DNA of 64,000 bases from Vibrio sp. Isolate34 (GTDB taxonomy: Bacteria; Pseudomonadota; Gammaproteobacteria; Enterobacterales; Vibrionaceae). A program made the position numbers and the translations under genes. The stretch covers positions 27,860 to 91,859 of the forward strand of contig NZ_JAKEUO010000008.1 in the NCBI RefSeq assembly GCF_022397915.1. Reading direction: 5' to 3'. This document shows, one piece after another, positions 11,228 to 20,314 of this stretch. The first letter of the stretch is position 1; the number at the start of each line of letters is the position of its first letter. The notes beneath the pieces were generated by a model that did not search any database, was not told the origin of the DNA, and saw only the letters and a list, made by a program, of their open reading frames with translations.

Positions 11228-11557
11228 TTACAAGCATTTCGCTGGTTTAGGTAGGCCTGCAAGTTTAGTCGCTTGCTTCGCTGGGCCTTTCTTGAATAGC
11301 TTGAATAGGTATTTACTGTTGCCTTTTTCTGGGCCGTGAGCCTTTTCCATCGCTTTAACTAGCATGCGAACTGCTGGAGAGGTGTTGAACTCTTCGTAAA
11401 AGCTCCTTACAAAATGTACGACTTCTAAGTGCGCATCTGTAAGTTCAATAGCTTCATCTTGAGCAAGAATTTCAATCATACCTTCTTCCCATTGTGTGTA
11501 GTCCAATAGGTAGCCTTGAGCATCGGTTTCGATTTGCTTGCCGTTATATTCAAACAT
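11228..11557 (-). CDS. tusE: tRNA 2-thiouridine sulfur-relay protein TusE (DsrC family)
   Basis: A sulfur carrier that takes persulfide sulfur from TusBCD and passes it to MnmA for 2-thiolation of tRNA wobble uridines. The 109 residues match the family. The essential cysteine is the penultimate residue (PAKCL end), as in DsrC/TusE. The usual second DsrC cysteine ten residues upstream is absent, which fits a TusE rather than a sulfite-reductase DsrC. The position between acyP and the Bax-inhibitor gene is conserved with E. coli. Confidence 0.93.
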   Translation of the reverse strand: MFEYNGKQIETDAQGYLLDYTQWEEGMIEILAQDEAIELTDAHLEVVHFVRSFYEEFNTSPAVRMLVKAMEKAHGPEKGNSKYLFKLFKKGPAKQATKLAGLPKPAKCL

Positions 11558-11681
11558 GTTTAATCCAGAATCCAGTTAACTATCCAGATAGGGTAATGAC
11601 CAAGTTTACTTTTCTCAATAGATTTATAGCGATCTCAAGAAATATTGCAGCTATCAAAAGAATTCTGGTGCTGATAGACAC

Positions 11682-11711
11682 AAAAAAGCCCAAGAGCTGG
11701 GCTCTTGGGCT
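11682..11711 (-). terminator. Terminator of the YccA-type gene
   Basis: An 11-bp perfect stem (AGCCCAAGAGC / GCTCTTGGGCT) with a 3-nt loop, followed on the minus strand by six T. It lies 25 nt past the stop codon of the membrane-protein gene. Confidence 0.88.
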
Positions 11712-11736
11712 AGATATTCTTCAGTTATGGGAGTGA

Positions 11737-12402
11737 TTAGTCGTCGCTACCCATGATGCCTAGAATGCTTAGTAGACTGATGAAGATGTTGTAGATTGAT
11801 ACGTACAAGCTGATCGTTGCTGAGATGTAGTTAGTTTCACCGCCACGAATGATGTTTTGCGTTGTAAGCAAGATAACACCAGTCGAGAATAGGATGAACA
11901 TACCGCTCATTGCCAATGATAGCAGAGGCATTTGTAGGAAGATGTTTGCAACCATACCTACAAGTAGTACAACGAAACCAGCTAGTAGCATGCCGTTAAG
12001 GAATGACAGGTCACGCTTAGTAGTAAGAGCGTAAGCTGAAGCACCCATAAATGCTAATGCGGTACCGCCAAGTGCAGTTAGGATGACATCACCCATGCCT
12101 GCGCCAACGTACATATTTAGGATTGGACCAATGGTGTAGCCTAAGAAACCTGTAAATAGGAATGTGAAGACTAGACCCATGCTGTTGTCACGGTTCTTTT
12201 CAGTAAGGAAAAGTAGGCCGTAGAAGCCAACTAGCATGATGATAAGACCAGGGCGAGGAAGGTTCATCGCCATAGATACGCCTGCTACAACAGCAGACCA
12301 AAGTAGTGTCATAGACAGTAGAGCGTAGGTGTTACGCAACACTTTATTGGTTTGCAGAGCACTTTCTTGAGATGCTGTGCGTGAATACATAGGGCTGTTC
12401 AT
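11737..12402 (-). CDS. yccA: Bax inhibitor-1/YccA family inner-membrane protein
   Basis: A polytopic membrane protein of 221 residues with about seven hydrophobic segments after a short polar N-terminus. It ends in the acidic SDD tail typical of the UPF0005/BI-1 family. In E. coli, YccA interacts with and inhibits FtsH-dependent proteolysis and protects a jammed Sec translocon; that role is inferred here by homology. It has its own terminator and is transcribed away from aapP. Confidence 0.92.
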   Translation of the reverse strand: MNSPMYSRTASQESALQTNKVLRNTYALLSMTLLWSAVVAGVSMAMNLPRPGLIIMLVGFYGLLFLTEKNRDNSMGLVFTFLFTGFLGYTIGPILNMYVGAGMGDVILTALGGTALAFMGASAYALTTKRDLSFLNGMLLAGFVVLLVGMVANIFLQMPLLSLAMSGMFILFSTGVILLTTQNIIRGGETNYISATISLYVSIYNIFISLLSILGIMGSDD

Positions 12403-12642
12403 AATCTTCCTCGTAAGGTGACTTCAATAGTTATTAGTACATTTATGGGGGTGAAAGTTCGAAAAATCAAGTCTTTCATTCCTCTTGTATACGTAAAATA
12501 ATAATCAAAATAGTCGGTTAAGTGTTTTTGAAGGTGTAACAAAGTATTTCTTTAGGCTGTAATTAAGCATAGCTAAGATACGATGTTCAACCTTTGGTCG
12601 ATCTATTCCGTTACTTAAAACTTTAAAAGCTATCTATAACTT

Positions 12643-12674
12643 TGAAAAATAAAGAGGCGACCTAAGCCGCCTCT
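12643..12674 (-). terminator. Terminator of the aap operon
   Basis: A 7-bp stem (AGAGGCG / CGCCTCT) with an 8-nt loop, followed on the minus strand by TTTATTTTT. It lies about 20 nt past the aapP stop codon. Confidence 0.75.
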
Positions 12675-12696
12675 GTAGTTTATGCATCATAACACA

Positions 12697-13461
12697 TTAA
12701 TGGTGTAAGATTTGGCTTAAGAAGTTCTGAGTTCTGTCCGATTGCGGATTTTCAAAGAAGTCGACAGGGTTGTTCTCTTCGATGATTTCGCCAGCGTCCA
12801 TGAAGATAACGCGATCCGCTACCTCTTTAGCAAAGCCCATTTCGTGCGTCACACACAACATGGTCATGCCTTCTTCTGCAAGCTCTACCATTACATCTAA
12901 CACTTCACGAACCATTTCTGGATCGAGTGCTGATGTTGGTTCATCAAACAGCATTACTTGAGGGTTCATACACAAAGAACGGGCGATAGCTACACGCTGT
13001 TGTTGACCACCTGAAAGCTGACCTGGAAACTTATCTGCTTGCTCAGGGATTTTTACACGCTCTAGGTATTTCATCGCAATCGCTTCAGCTTCTTCCTTCG
13101 GCATCTTTTTGACCCAAATAGGCGCCAGAGTACAGTTTTCTAATACTGTAAGATGTGGGAACAGGTTGAAGTGTTGGAAACACATACCTACATCTCGGCG
13201 CACGGCTTCGATGTTCTTTAAATCCTCAGTCAGTTCATTTCCTGAAACGAAGATATGACCTTTTTGATGTTCTTCCAATCGGTTGATACAACGGATCATC
13301 GTAGATTTCCCTGAGCCAGAAGGGCCACAGATAACGATTTTCTCGCCTTTCTTAACTTCAAGGTTGATGTTCTTGAGCACGTGGAACTCACCATACCACT
13401 TGTTCATGTCTTTAAGTTCAATCATCAACTCTTGCGATCCTGGGTTTAGTTGTTGCGTCAT
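12697..13461 (-). CDS. aapP: Polar amino-acid ABC transporter ATP-binding protein AapP
   Basis: The ATPase of a PAAT-family amino-acid uptake system. Its 254 residues show Walker [10 protein letters not shown] near residue 48, the signature LSGGQQQR near 147, Walker B VMLFDEPT near 172 and the switch histidine in CVTHEMGF. It is the last gene of the aapJ-aapQ-aapM-aapP operon and starts 22 nt after aapM. In Rhizobium the Aap system is a general L-amino-acid transporter; here the substrate range (glutamate, glutamine, aspartate or general) is inferred from family. Confidence 0.93.
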   Translation of the reverse strand: MTQQLNPGSQELMIELKDMNKWYGEFHVLKNINLEVKKGEKIVICGPSGSGKSTMIRCINRLEEHQKGHIFVSGNELTEDLKNIEAVRRDVGMCFQHFNLFPHLTVLENCTLAPIWVKKMPKEEAEAIAMKYLERVKIPEQADKFPGQLSGGQQQRVAIARSLCMNPQVMLFDEPTSALDPEMVREVLDVMVELAEEGMTMLCVTHEMGFAKEVADRVIFMDAGEIIEENNPVDFFENPQSDRTQNFLSQILHH

Positions 13462-13483
13462 AATACGTCCTTGATCTTATTAA

Positions 13484-14581
13484 CTATCGTTTGTGACCGG
13501 TGTGAAGTCTGTTCTCTAGCCATATCGAGTACCTCGACATGCCAAAACAGAACACCCAGAACACTAACGCGACAAATACATAACTTTCTGTTGCGAAGCC
13601 TAACCACTCAGGGTCTGTATTCGCTGCTTGGCCAATACCCAACACATCAAACATACCGATGATAAGTACCAGACTGGTGTCTTTAAATAGGCCAATGAAT
13701 GTGTTCACGATTGATGGAATAGTGATTTTCAACGCTTGAGGAAGAATAATCAGTCCCATCTTTTTCCAATAGGTTAGACCTAGTGCATCTGCTGCTTCGT
13801 ATTGACCTTTAGGAATCGCTTGTAGACCACCACGAATAACCTCTGCCATATAAGCCGCACTAAACAACACCACACCAACAAGAGCACGGATGAGCTTATC
13901 GGTTTCAGAACCTGCGGCTAAGAATAGAGGTAGCATTACCGATGCCATGAACAGCACGGTAATAAGAGGAACGCCACGCCAGATTTCGATGTACACAGTA
14001 CAGATACTGCGAATGATCGGCATCTCTGAACGACGTCCGAGGGCAAGTGCAACACCGATAGGAAGCGAAACCACAATACCCACTAATGCGATGATCAATG
14101 TAACCAGTAGGCCGCCCCATTTATGGGTATCAACAACTTCTAGTCCAAACACACCACCGTATAACAAACCAGCGATTAGAAATGGGTAGATGTTTACGAA
14201 GAACAACCAAATCCACGTACGCTTAGGTGTTTTTTCATAAGCCAATAAAGCGACAAAAATGGCTAACGTTGCGTAGAAAAGGCGAGGGCGCCACAGTTCA
14301 GCTTCAGGATAGAAACCGTACATGAACTGGTCCCAACGAACACTGATGAATACCCAGCACGCGCCGTCACTCGTACATGCATCGCGAGTCGTGCCGACCC
14401 AATCTGCATTTAAGAATGCCCAGTCAAAGGTTGCCCAAAGTAATGAGAATGCGATGTAACCTAAAACCAGTGTCACTACGCTGTTAATAGGGCCGTTAAA
14501 GAGATTTTTCCTTAACCAGCCAACCATACCAACTGTGTTAGCGGGAGGCGGAAGATCAGGTTGAAATTGATGTGTGCTCAT
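13484..14581 (-). CDS. aapM: Amino-acid ABC transporter permease AapM
   Basis: An inner-membrane permease of the HisMQ family. The 365 residues exceed a minimal permease because of an N-terminal extension with extra membrane segments, as in Rhizobium AapM. The coupling (EAA) loop that contacts the ATPase is visible as EAADALGLTYWKKMGLIILPQALK. The start follows the aapQ stop by a single base, so the two are probably translationally coupled. Confidence 0.93.
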   Translation of the reverse strand: MSTHQFQPDLPPPANTVGMVGWLRKNLFNGPINSVVTLVLGYIAFSLLWATFDWAFLNADWVGTTRDACTSDGACWVFISVRWDQFMYGFYPEAELWRPRLFYATLAIFVALLAYEKTPKRTWIWLFFVNIYPFLIAGLLYGGVFGLEVVDTHKWGGLLVTLIIALVGIVVSLPIGVALALGRRSEMPIIRSICTVYIEIWRGVPLITVLFMASVMLPLFLAAGSETDKLIRALVGVVLFSAAYMAEVIRGGLQAIPKGQYEAADALGLTYWKKMGLIILPQALKITIPSIVNTFIGLFKDTSLVLIIGMFDVLGIGQAANTDPEWLGFATESYVFVALVFWVFCFGMSRYSIWLENRLHTGHKR

Positions 14582-14582
14582 A

Positions 14583-15788
14583 TTATCTCTCCACCAATGC
14601 GACTTTACGGTTATAGATATTCATTAACGCGGAGGTCAATAAGCTCAGAGTCAGGTATACGCCCATGGTCATTGCAATGATTTCAATTGCTTGACCTGTT
14701 TGGTTAAGCGTCGTACCTGCGAATACAGAAACTAGGTCAGGGTAACCAATCGCCATTGCTAGCGAAGAGTTCTTGGTTAAGTTTAAGTATTGGCTCGTAA
14801 GCGGTGGAATGATGATACGTAAAGCTTGCGGGATGATAACCAACTTAAGTGTGCGAGAACGTGGTAGTCCCAAAGACATTGCAGCCTCTGTTTGACCATG
14901 GTTCACCGCATTAATACCCGAACGAACGATCTCTGCAATGAAAGATGCCGTATAGATACTGAGAGCTAACACAAGGGCTGCAAGCTCAGGAATGATGCTG
15001 ATACCACCCTTAAAGTTAAAGCCTTTTAGCGCAGGGTATTCAGCTGAAATAGGCATACCCATAACAAAGTAAACAACCAGAGGTAAACCAACGATTAAAC
15101 TCGCTGCGATGCGAAACATCGGCGTTTGTTGCCCAGTCAGTTTCTGTTTGTTGTTAGCCCAAATATTGACTATCACAGTAGCGATAATACCGATGACCAG
15201 TGCAGCAATAACGAAGCTGCTTCCTTGCTCTAAAACAGGCGCCGGGAAATATAAGCCACGAACATTCAAGAAGATGGCTCCACCCAGGCTCAGACTTTGA
15301 CGAGCTGATGGTAGAGCTTGAAGAACGGCGAAATACCAAAAGAAAATTTGAAGTAATAGAGGGATATTTCGGAAGATTTCAATGTAAACCGCTGCACATC
15401 GGCTAACTAACCAGTTAGAAGATAAACGAGCGATACCCATACTGAAGCCAAGAACGGTGGCTAAAATAATACCCAGCACTGAAACTAGGGCGGTGTTTAA
15501 TAAGCCGACGACGAACGTTCGACCATAAGAGAAGGTTTCGTCATATTCGACGAGCGTTAATCCGATACCAAAACCGGCTTCTTGACTCAGAAAGTCAAAA
15601 CCAGTGGCAATGCCTCGGGCATCAAGGTTGGTAAGGGCATTATTTACGATGGTGTAGAAGAAAGCGCCGAGTGCTCCGATGGCAATGATCTGAAAAACAA
15701 CAGATCGGAAAGTCGGGTTGTATAATAGGTTGGCACTTTTTGCTTCAGGCTTTTCCTGGGAAGGAGTAAGAGTGTTGTTAGGTTTCAT
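14583..15788 (-). CDS. aapQ: Amino-acid ABC transporter permease AapQ
   Basis: The second HisMQ-type permease, 401 residues, with an N-terminal membrane segment, a large inserted region, and the coupling loop TEAAMSLGLPRSRTLKLVII. It pairs with AapM to form the channel. It follows aapJ after 146 nt that hold a strong hairpin without a T-tract, and it is tightly coupled to aapM downstream. Confidence 0.93.
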   Translation of the reverse strand: MKPNNTLTPSQEKPEAKSANLLYNPTFRSVVFQIIAIGALGAFFYTIVNNALTNLDARGIATGFDFLSQEAGFGIGLTLVEYDETFSYGRTFVVGLLNTALVSVLGIILATVLGFSMGIARLSSNWLVSRCAAVYIEIFRNIPLLLQIFFWYFAVLQALPSARQSLSLGGAIFLNVRGLYFPAPVLEQGSSFVIAALVIGIIATVIVNIWANNKQKLTGQQTPMFRIAASLIVGLPLVVYFVMGMPISAEYPALKGFNFKGGISIIPELAALVLALSIYTASFIAEIVRSGINAVNHGQTEAAMSLGLPRSRTLKLVIIPQALRIIIPPLTSQYLNLTKNSSLAMAIGYPDLVSVFAGTTLNQTGQAIEIIAMTMGVYLTLSLLTSALMNIYNRKVALVER

Positions 15789-15817
15789 ACTGCAATAACC
15801 TCAAATCCATTTAACAG

Positions 15818-15840
15818 TTAGGGCGGAAAAACCGCCCTAA
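15818..15840 (-). promoter_or_regulatory. Intercistronic hairpin between aapJ and aapQ
   Basis: A 9-bp GC-rich stem (TTAGGGCGG / CCGCCCTAA) with a 5-nt loop, not followed by a U-run in the direction of transcription. Hairpins at this place in binding-protein operons commonly protect the upstream mRNA 3' end or partly stop transcription, raising binding-protein levels over permease levels. That role is inferred. Confidence 0.6.
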
Positions 15841-15934
15841 ATCGTGTTACTCAAATATTCATTTTCTGTTTGTTGCTACCACACAAGATGTGCGTGATAG
15901 CAACGGTTACGAACAAGTAATCACGTAGGTGCTA

Positions 15935-16963
15935 TTAACGGATTGGTGGAGCGTACATAAAGCCGCCCGCATTCCATAATGCATTTACGCCACGAGAGAT
16001 TTGAAGTGGAGAACCTGTACCAACAGTACGTTCAAAACTCTCACCGTAGTTACCAACTTGCTTAATTACTTGGTAACCCCAGTCGTCACGAATGCCAAGG
16101 CCTTTACCTTTAGGACCGTCTACACCAAGAATACGCTTGATGTTTGGATCTTTTGACTTAAGCATTTCGTCTGCATTTTTAGAAGAGATGCCGTATTCTT
16201 CCGCGTTAATCATTGCAGAAAGTGTCCACTTAGCAACGTTAAACCATTTGTCATCATCTTGACGAACAACAGGACCTAGAGGCTCCTTAGAGATGATTTC
16301 AGGAAGTACCTGTGCAGATTTAGGATCAGCTAGGTTTAGACGTAGTGCGTATAGACCTGATTGGTCTGTTGTTAGCACGTCACAACGACCTGCGTCGAAA
16401 CCTTTAGACGTTTGTGCTGCTGTATCAAATACCACTGGCTTGTAAGACATGCCGTTGTTACGGAAGTAATCGGCTAGGTTAAGCTCAGTCGTTGTACCTG
16501 ATTGAACACATACAGAAGCGCCATCAAGTTCTAGAGCACTTGTAAGACCTAGATCTTTCTTAACCATGAAGCCTTGACCATCGTAGTAGTTAACGCCTAC
16601 GAAGTTCAGACCTAAAGCGGTGTCACGATGTAATGTCCATGTTGTGTTACGAGATAGTACGTCGATTTCGCCAGATTGAAGCGCAGTAAAACGCTCTTTT
16701 GCTGTTAGAGGTACATACTTAACTTTGGTCTTGTCACCGAGTACAGCCGCTGCAAGAGCTTGACAATACTCAACATCAATTCCTTCCCATTCACCTTTTG
16801 AGTTAGGGTTAGAGAACCCTGGAAGACCTGTACTTACACCACAAGTTAAGAAGCCTTGAGATGTGACTTTGTCCAGAGTGCTTTCTGCCGCTGATGCCGA
16901 TGTTGCCATCATCGCAGTTGATGCAGCTACTACTGAAGCAAGAAGTGTTAGTTTATTTGTCAT
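15935..16963 (-). CDS. aapJ: Periplasmic amino-acid-binding protein AapJ
   Basis: The solute receptor of the Aap transporter, 342 residues. It starts with a typical Sec signal peptide (hydrophobic stretch then TSASAAES, cleavage near residue 27). The mature part shows the SBP family 3 pattern: FLTCGVSTGLPGFSNPNSKGEWEG and later GIDVEYCQALAAAV. The start is supported by a strong upstream Shine-Dalgarno (AAGGAAGGA). It is the first gene of the operon. Confidence 0.94.
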   Translation of the reverse strand: MTNKLTLLASVVAASTAMMATSASAAESTLDKVTSQGFLTCGVSTGLPGFSNPNSKGEWEGIDVEYCQALAAAVLGDKTKVKYVPLTAKERFTALQSGEIDVLSRNTTWTLHRDTALGLNFVGVNYYDGQGFMVKKDLGLTSALELDGASVCVQSGTTTELNLADYFRNNGMSYKPVVFDTAAQTSKGFDAGRCDVLTTDQSGLYALRLNLADPKSAQVLPEIISKEPLGPVVRQDDDKWFNVAKWTLSAMINAEEYGISSKNADEMLKSKDPNIKRILGVDGPKGKGLGIRDDWGYQVIKQVGNYGESFERTVGTGSPLQISRGVNALWNAGGFMYAPPIR

Positions 16964-17444
16964 TTGTATCCTTCCTTGTTAACCAGGTGACACCTGATAC
17001 TCGTGCTCGTTTGAGTTTTTCTATATGTGTTGCGTTTTCTATGACCTTGTTGCCCAAATCAAACGAGTTGCATTTTGCAAATGAAACTGTGTGCGATTTA
17101 AACAACTATTTATAAGGTTAGGAAAGGATCCGTAGTTTCACAAATGTATAATTTAAAAAGAATTTTGAATGAAATCACAAATCCGAACACATTTAGAATG
17201 ACCAAATGTTAACTGAATGTAAATAGTGCAAGGGCTCACACTGTTGGTGCAACAAGATTTAGATTTTTATATTGATAATCGACTAGATAAATATTCTGAA
17301 TTAATCTCACACTGATGAAACATTCGCCTTGAAAAAGATTGAAATTTGGTCAATAAATATTTTTATTACACTTGGATAGTTATGAATATGCTCCAAATTT
17401 GGTAGCATGGCTGAATAGTTATTGAAGTCGTCTCAAGGAAGAAC
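16964..17444. other. Divergent intergenic region, aapJ / CysG-like gene
   Basis: 481 bp without a gene, AT-rich, holding the divergent promoters. The only structured element noticed is the palindrome CCAAATTTGG at 17393-17402, with partly matching flanks, about 40 bp before the CysG-like start. It could be an operator. No riboswitch-like structure was recognised. Confidence 0.5.
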
Positions 17445-18386
17445 ATGCGTTATTTCCCAATGTTTTTGGATGTAGAAAATAAGCCAATTTTGGTGGTTGG
17501 TGGGGGTGAGGTTGCTTGCCGTAAAGTCGACAGTTTGTTACGAGCTGGAGCAAATGTGACTTTGGTTTCTCCCAAGGTAGCGCCTTACCTAAAGCAGCTT
17601 GTTGATGAGAATAAACTTCACTGGGTTCAGAACTTTTATTCGTCGCAGATCATATCGAAAGATTACTTGCAGGTTTGGGCTACAACAGACAACCCAAGCC
17701 TGAACCATCAAGTGTATAATGATGCGAAAAAACTGGGTATTTTAGTCAATGTAGTTGATGATTTACCTTACTGCGATTTCATCACGCCTTCGATGATAAA
17801 TCGCGGAAGAATTCAAATTGCGATCTCTAGCGGTGGTGCTTCACCTGTTTTAGTGCGTAATATTAGAGAAAAACTCGAAACAGTACTGCCACAAAATATA
17901 GGTTTGATTGCAGACTTCGGTGCATCAAAACGCAATTCAATCAAAGAGTCATTCCCAACCGTCGATGAGCGTCGTAAGTTCTGGGAGCGTTTCTTGTCAT
18001 CTAGTTTTATTGAGCAGATAACAGACCGAGAGCAGTTAGAGTCTTACTATCAACAAGCGCTATCGCAAGGTATTGATAGTGAAGGACAAGTAACTTGGAT
18101 TGAGTTCGAGCAAGACATAGAGCTGTTACCAATGAAAGCTTTGCGTCTAATGCAGGAAGCGGAACTGGTTCTTGCTCCGAGTGATTGCCCGTTTGAGTTT
18201 ATAGACTTATGTCGCCGAGATGCGGAAAGGGAAAGCTATGCGAATAGTGGAGAGCTGTCTACTAAGCTCGAGCAAGCAAGAGCTGAGAGCTTACGTGTCT
18301 GTGTGTTTATTCCACCAGCGAGTGTTGAGTTCAATTTACTGGTAGGCAAAGACCTGAAACTGTCTTCTGCCAAGGTGTTGAGTTAA
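17445..18386 (+). CDS. CysG-type precorrin-2 dehydrogenase/ferrochelatase with a degenerate SUMT-like tail
   Basis: 313 residues. The N-terminal half is a clear CysG-B/Met8 domain: it begins with the FPMFLDVENKPILVVGGGEVACRKV nucleotide-binding fold and continues with a central segment (TPSMINRGRIQIAISSGGASPVL) and the dimerisation helix. This domain oxidises precorrin-2 with NAD+ and inserts iron to make sirohaem. The last third resembles a shrunken uroporphyrinogen-III methyltransferase: LLPMKALRLMQEAELVLAPSD and IDLCRRDAERE recall the start of CysG-A, but the glycine-rich SAM-binding loops and most of the domain are missing. Full CysG is about 457 residues. A separate SUMT enzyme elsewhere would be needed. 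Single gene with its own terminator. Confidence 0.85.
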   Translation: MRYFPMFLDVENKPILVVGGGEVACRKVDSLLRAGANVTLVSPKVAPYLKQLVDENKLHWVQNFYSSQIISKDYLQVWATTDNPSLNHQVYNDAKKLGILVNVVDDLPYCDFITPSMINRGRIQIAISSGGASPVLVRNIREKLETVLPQNIGLIADFGASKRNSIKESFPTVDERRKFWERFLSSSFIEQITDREQLESYYQQALSQGIDSEGQVTWIEFEQDIELLPMKALRLMQEAELVLAPSDCPFEFIDLCRRDAERESYANSGELSTKLEQARAESLRVCVFIPPASVEFNLLVGKDLKLSSAKVLS

Positions 18387-18452
18387 AAGACAGAGATGCT
18401 AGTTGTCTTCAAGCTGGCCCCTAATACGCTAGTCACAACGGCCAGATAAATA

Positions 18453-18484
18453 AAAAGCCACTTCCGATAAAGAAGTGGCTTTTT
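18453..18484. terminator. Bidirectional terminator, CysG-like gene / yajQ
   Basis: A 12-bp stem (AAAAGCCACTTC / GAAGTGGCTTTT) with a 7-nt loop between convergent genes, with A-run and T-run on the two sides. Confidence 0.87.
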
Positions 18485-18554
18485 GCTATGTTAAATGCCG
18501 CATTAAACTGATTAGTGAGCAGCGAACAAGAGCCGCTGCACATAGCCAGATTAA

Positions 18555-19037
18555 TTAATCGCGGAAGTTATCAAACTGGAAAGGTTGACCAAGTTCACCG
18601 TTACGAACCAGTGCCATAACCGCTTGTAGATCGTCACGCTTCTTGCCTGTAACACGAACTTTTTCGCCTTGGATAGCCGCTTGAACCTTAACTTTGTTGT
18701 CTTTGATTAGCTTAACGATTTTCTTAGCAACATCGGTTTCGATACCTTGCTTGAAGATAACCGTTTGGTGCCAAGTGCGACCTGTTTGGTCTGCAGCCTT
18801 CGCTTCCATCGCGTTAGGATCAACATTGCGCTTTGTTAGGTTGCTACGAAGGATATCGCGCATTTGCTTCAGTTGGAAATCGTCTTGAGCAGTCAGTTTT
18901 ACCGACTCATCTTTGTAGTCGAAGCTTGCATCAACGCCGCGGAAATCGAAACGAGTCGATAGTTCACGGTTAGCATTGTCTACAGCGTTGCGTAGTTCTA
19001 CTGATTCTACTTCAGAGATAATGTCAAATGATGGCAT
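18555..19037 (-). CDS. yajQ: YajQ family nucleotide-binding protein
   Basis: 160 residues, matching YajQ (about 163). The sequence [22 protein letters not shown] and the conserved [30 protein letters not shown] segment are family hallmarks. Members fold as paired ferredoxin-like domains, bind nucleotides, and have been reported as cyclic-di-GMP effectors in some bacteria. It follows the DAHP synthase gene by 12 nt, so both are probably one transcript. Confidence 0.94.
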   Translation of the reverse strand: MPSFDIISEVESVELRNAVDNANRELSTRFDFRGVDASFDYKDESVKLTAQDDFQLKQMRDILRSNLTKRNVDPNAMEAKAADQTGRTWHQTVIFKQGIETDVAKKIVKLIKDNKVKVQAAIQGEKVRVTGKKRDDLQAVMALVRNGELGQPFQFDNFRD

Positions 19038-19049
19038 TGTGTTATGTCC

Positions 19050-20108
19050 TTAAGCTAAGTTTCTATCTTTAATTGCAGTTGCAAGCATGTCTAGCATAGT
19101 TGCAGTATCTTCCCAGCTTAGGCATGGGTCAGTAATAGACTTGCCGTATTCTAGGTTGTTGATGTCAGTCATTGGCTGGTTGCCTTCTTTAATGAAGCTT
19201 TCTGCCATTATGCCTGCAATTTGATTCTTGTTAGATTTGATCTGGTCACAAATGTCTTGTGCAACTTCTAACTGCTTACGGTGCTGTTTCTGACAGTTAG
19301 CGTGGCTAAAGTCTACAACCAAACGTTGAGGCAGGTCGAATTCAGCAAGTTGCTTACATGCGATGTCTACTGATTCAGCGTCGAAGTTAGGACCCTTATC
19401 ACCACCACGTAGAATAACGTGACCGTATGGGTTACCAGAAGTACGGTAAACCGTCATGCGGCCGTTCTTGTCTGGAGAGTAGAAGTAGTGTGAAGCATGC
19501 GCAGCACGAATCGCATCGATAGCGATCTTGATGTTGCCGTTAGTCGCGTTTTTGAAGCCAACTGGGCAAGAAAGAGCAGAAGCCATTTCACGGTGAATCT
19601 GAGATTCTGTTGTACGAGCGCCAATTGCACCCCAAGTGATAAGGTCTGCAATGTACTGACCTGTGATCATATCAAGGAATTCAGTCGCTGTTGCTAAGCC
19701 AAGCTTATTGATGTCTAGCAGTAGCTTACGCGCTTTGTTCAAGCCCGTTTCAAGTGCATATGAACCATCAAGGTTTGGATCGGTAATCAGACCTTTCCAA
19801 CCTACAACCGTACGAGGTTTCTCGAAGTAGGTTCTCATTACCACGAACAATTCGTCTTTGTATTGCTCTTGAATCTGGCTTAAGCGCTCAGCGTAATCAA
19901 GTGCCGCTTCTGTGTCATGAACAGAACAAGGGCCAACGATAACTAATAGGCGGTTATCACGACCAGTTAGGATATCTTCGATTTGGCGGCGAGAATTTGC
20001 AATACGCTCAGCAACGTCGTCAGTAATAGGGTGTGCATTGCCTAATTCGGCAGGAGTTGGCATAGGACCCAGTGCTTGGGTTCTCAACTCATCAGTTTTT
20101 AATGGCAT
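19050..20108 (-). CDS. aroH: DAHP synthase, tryptophan-sensitive (AroH-like) class I
   Basis: Catalyses condensation of phosphoenolpyruvate and erythrose-4-phosphate, the first step of the shikimate pathway. The 352 residues match class I AroF/G/H enzymes; catalytic GPCSVHD, GARTTESQ and DFSHANCQKQH motifs are present. The segment GLATATEFLDMITGQYIADLI has Gly where AroF/AroG have Pro, and HASHYFYSPDKNGRMT plus SGNPYGHVILRGG read closest to E. coli AroH. Trp feedback is therefore the best guess; annotation as generic aroG/aroF is the alternative. Upstream, divergently, lies a PEP-synthase-derived gene. Confidence 0.88.
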   Translation of the reverse strand: MPLKTDELRTQALGPMPTPAELGNAHPITDDVAERIANSRRQIEDILTGRDNRLLVIVGPCSVHDTEAALDYAERLSQIQEQYKDELFVVMRTYFEKPRTVVGWKGLITDPNLDGSYALETGLNKARKLLLDINKLGLATATEFLDMITGQYIADLITWGAIGARTTESQIHREMASALSCPVGFKNATNGNIKIAIDAIRAAHASHYFYSPDKNGRMTVYRTSGNPYGHVILRGGDKGPNFDAESVDIACKQLAEFDLPQRLVVDFSHANCQKQHRKQLEVAQDICDQIKSNKNQIAGIMAESFIKEGNQPMTDINNLEYGKSITDPCLSWEDTATMLDMLATAIKDRNLA

Positions 20109-20314
20109 GTGATAGCTTTTTATTCTATTGCGAAGTGGTTAAGATAACGGAATTGAACAGAGGAATAAACTCTCTTGAGTCAAAGTTATCTCAGTTATTG
20201 CTAATATTCTTATTTTTATCAGCAGGCCAGCGTCAAATAAGGGATTTTCACTTGTATTAACAGGCAGCTATCGGTATTTTCGTTTGAACACAACATAAAA
20301 ATGCTGGAGCAGCA

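Noticed and set aside
18486..18505. XerD-arm-like CTATGTTAAAT near the yajQ terminator
   Set aside because: No XerC arm lies at the right distance on the left side, so it is not a dif site.
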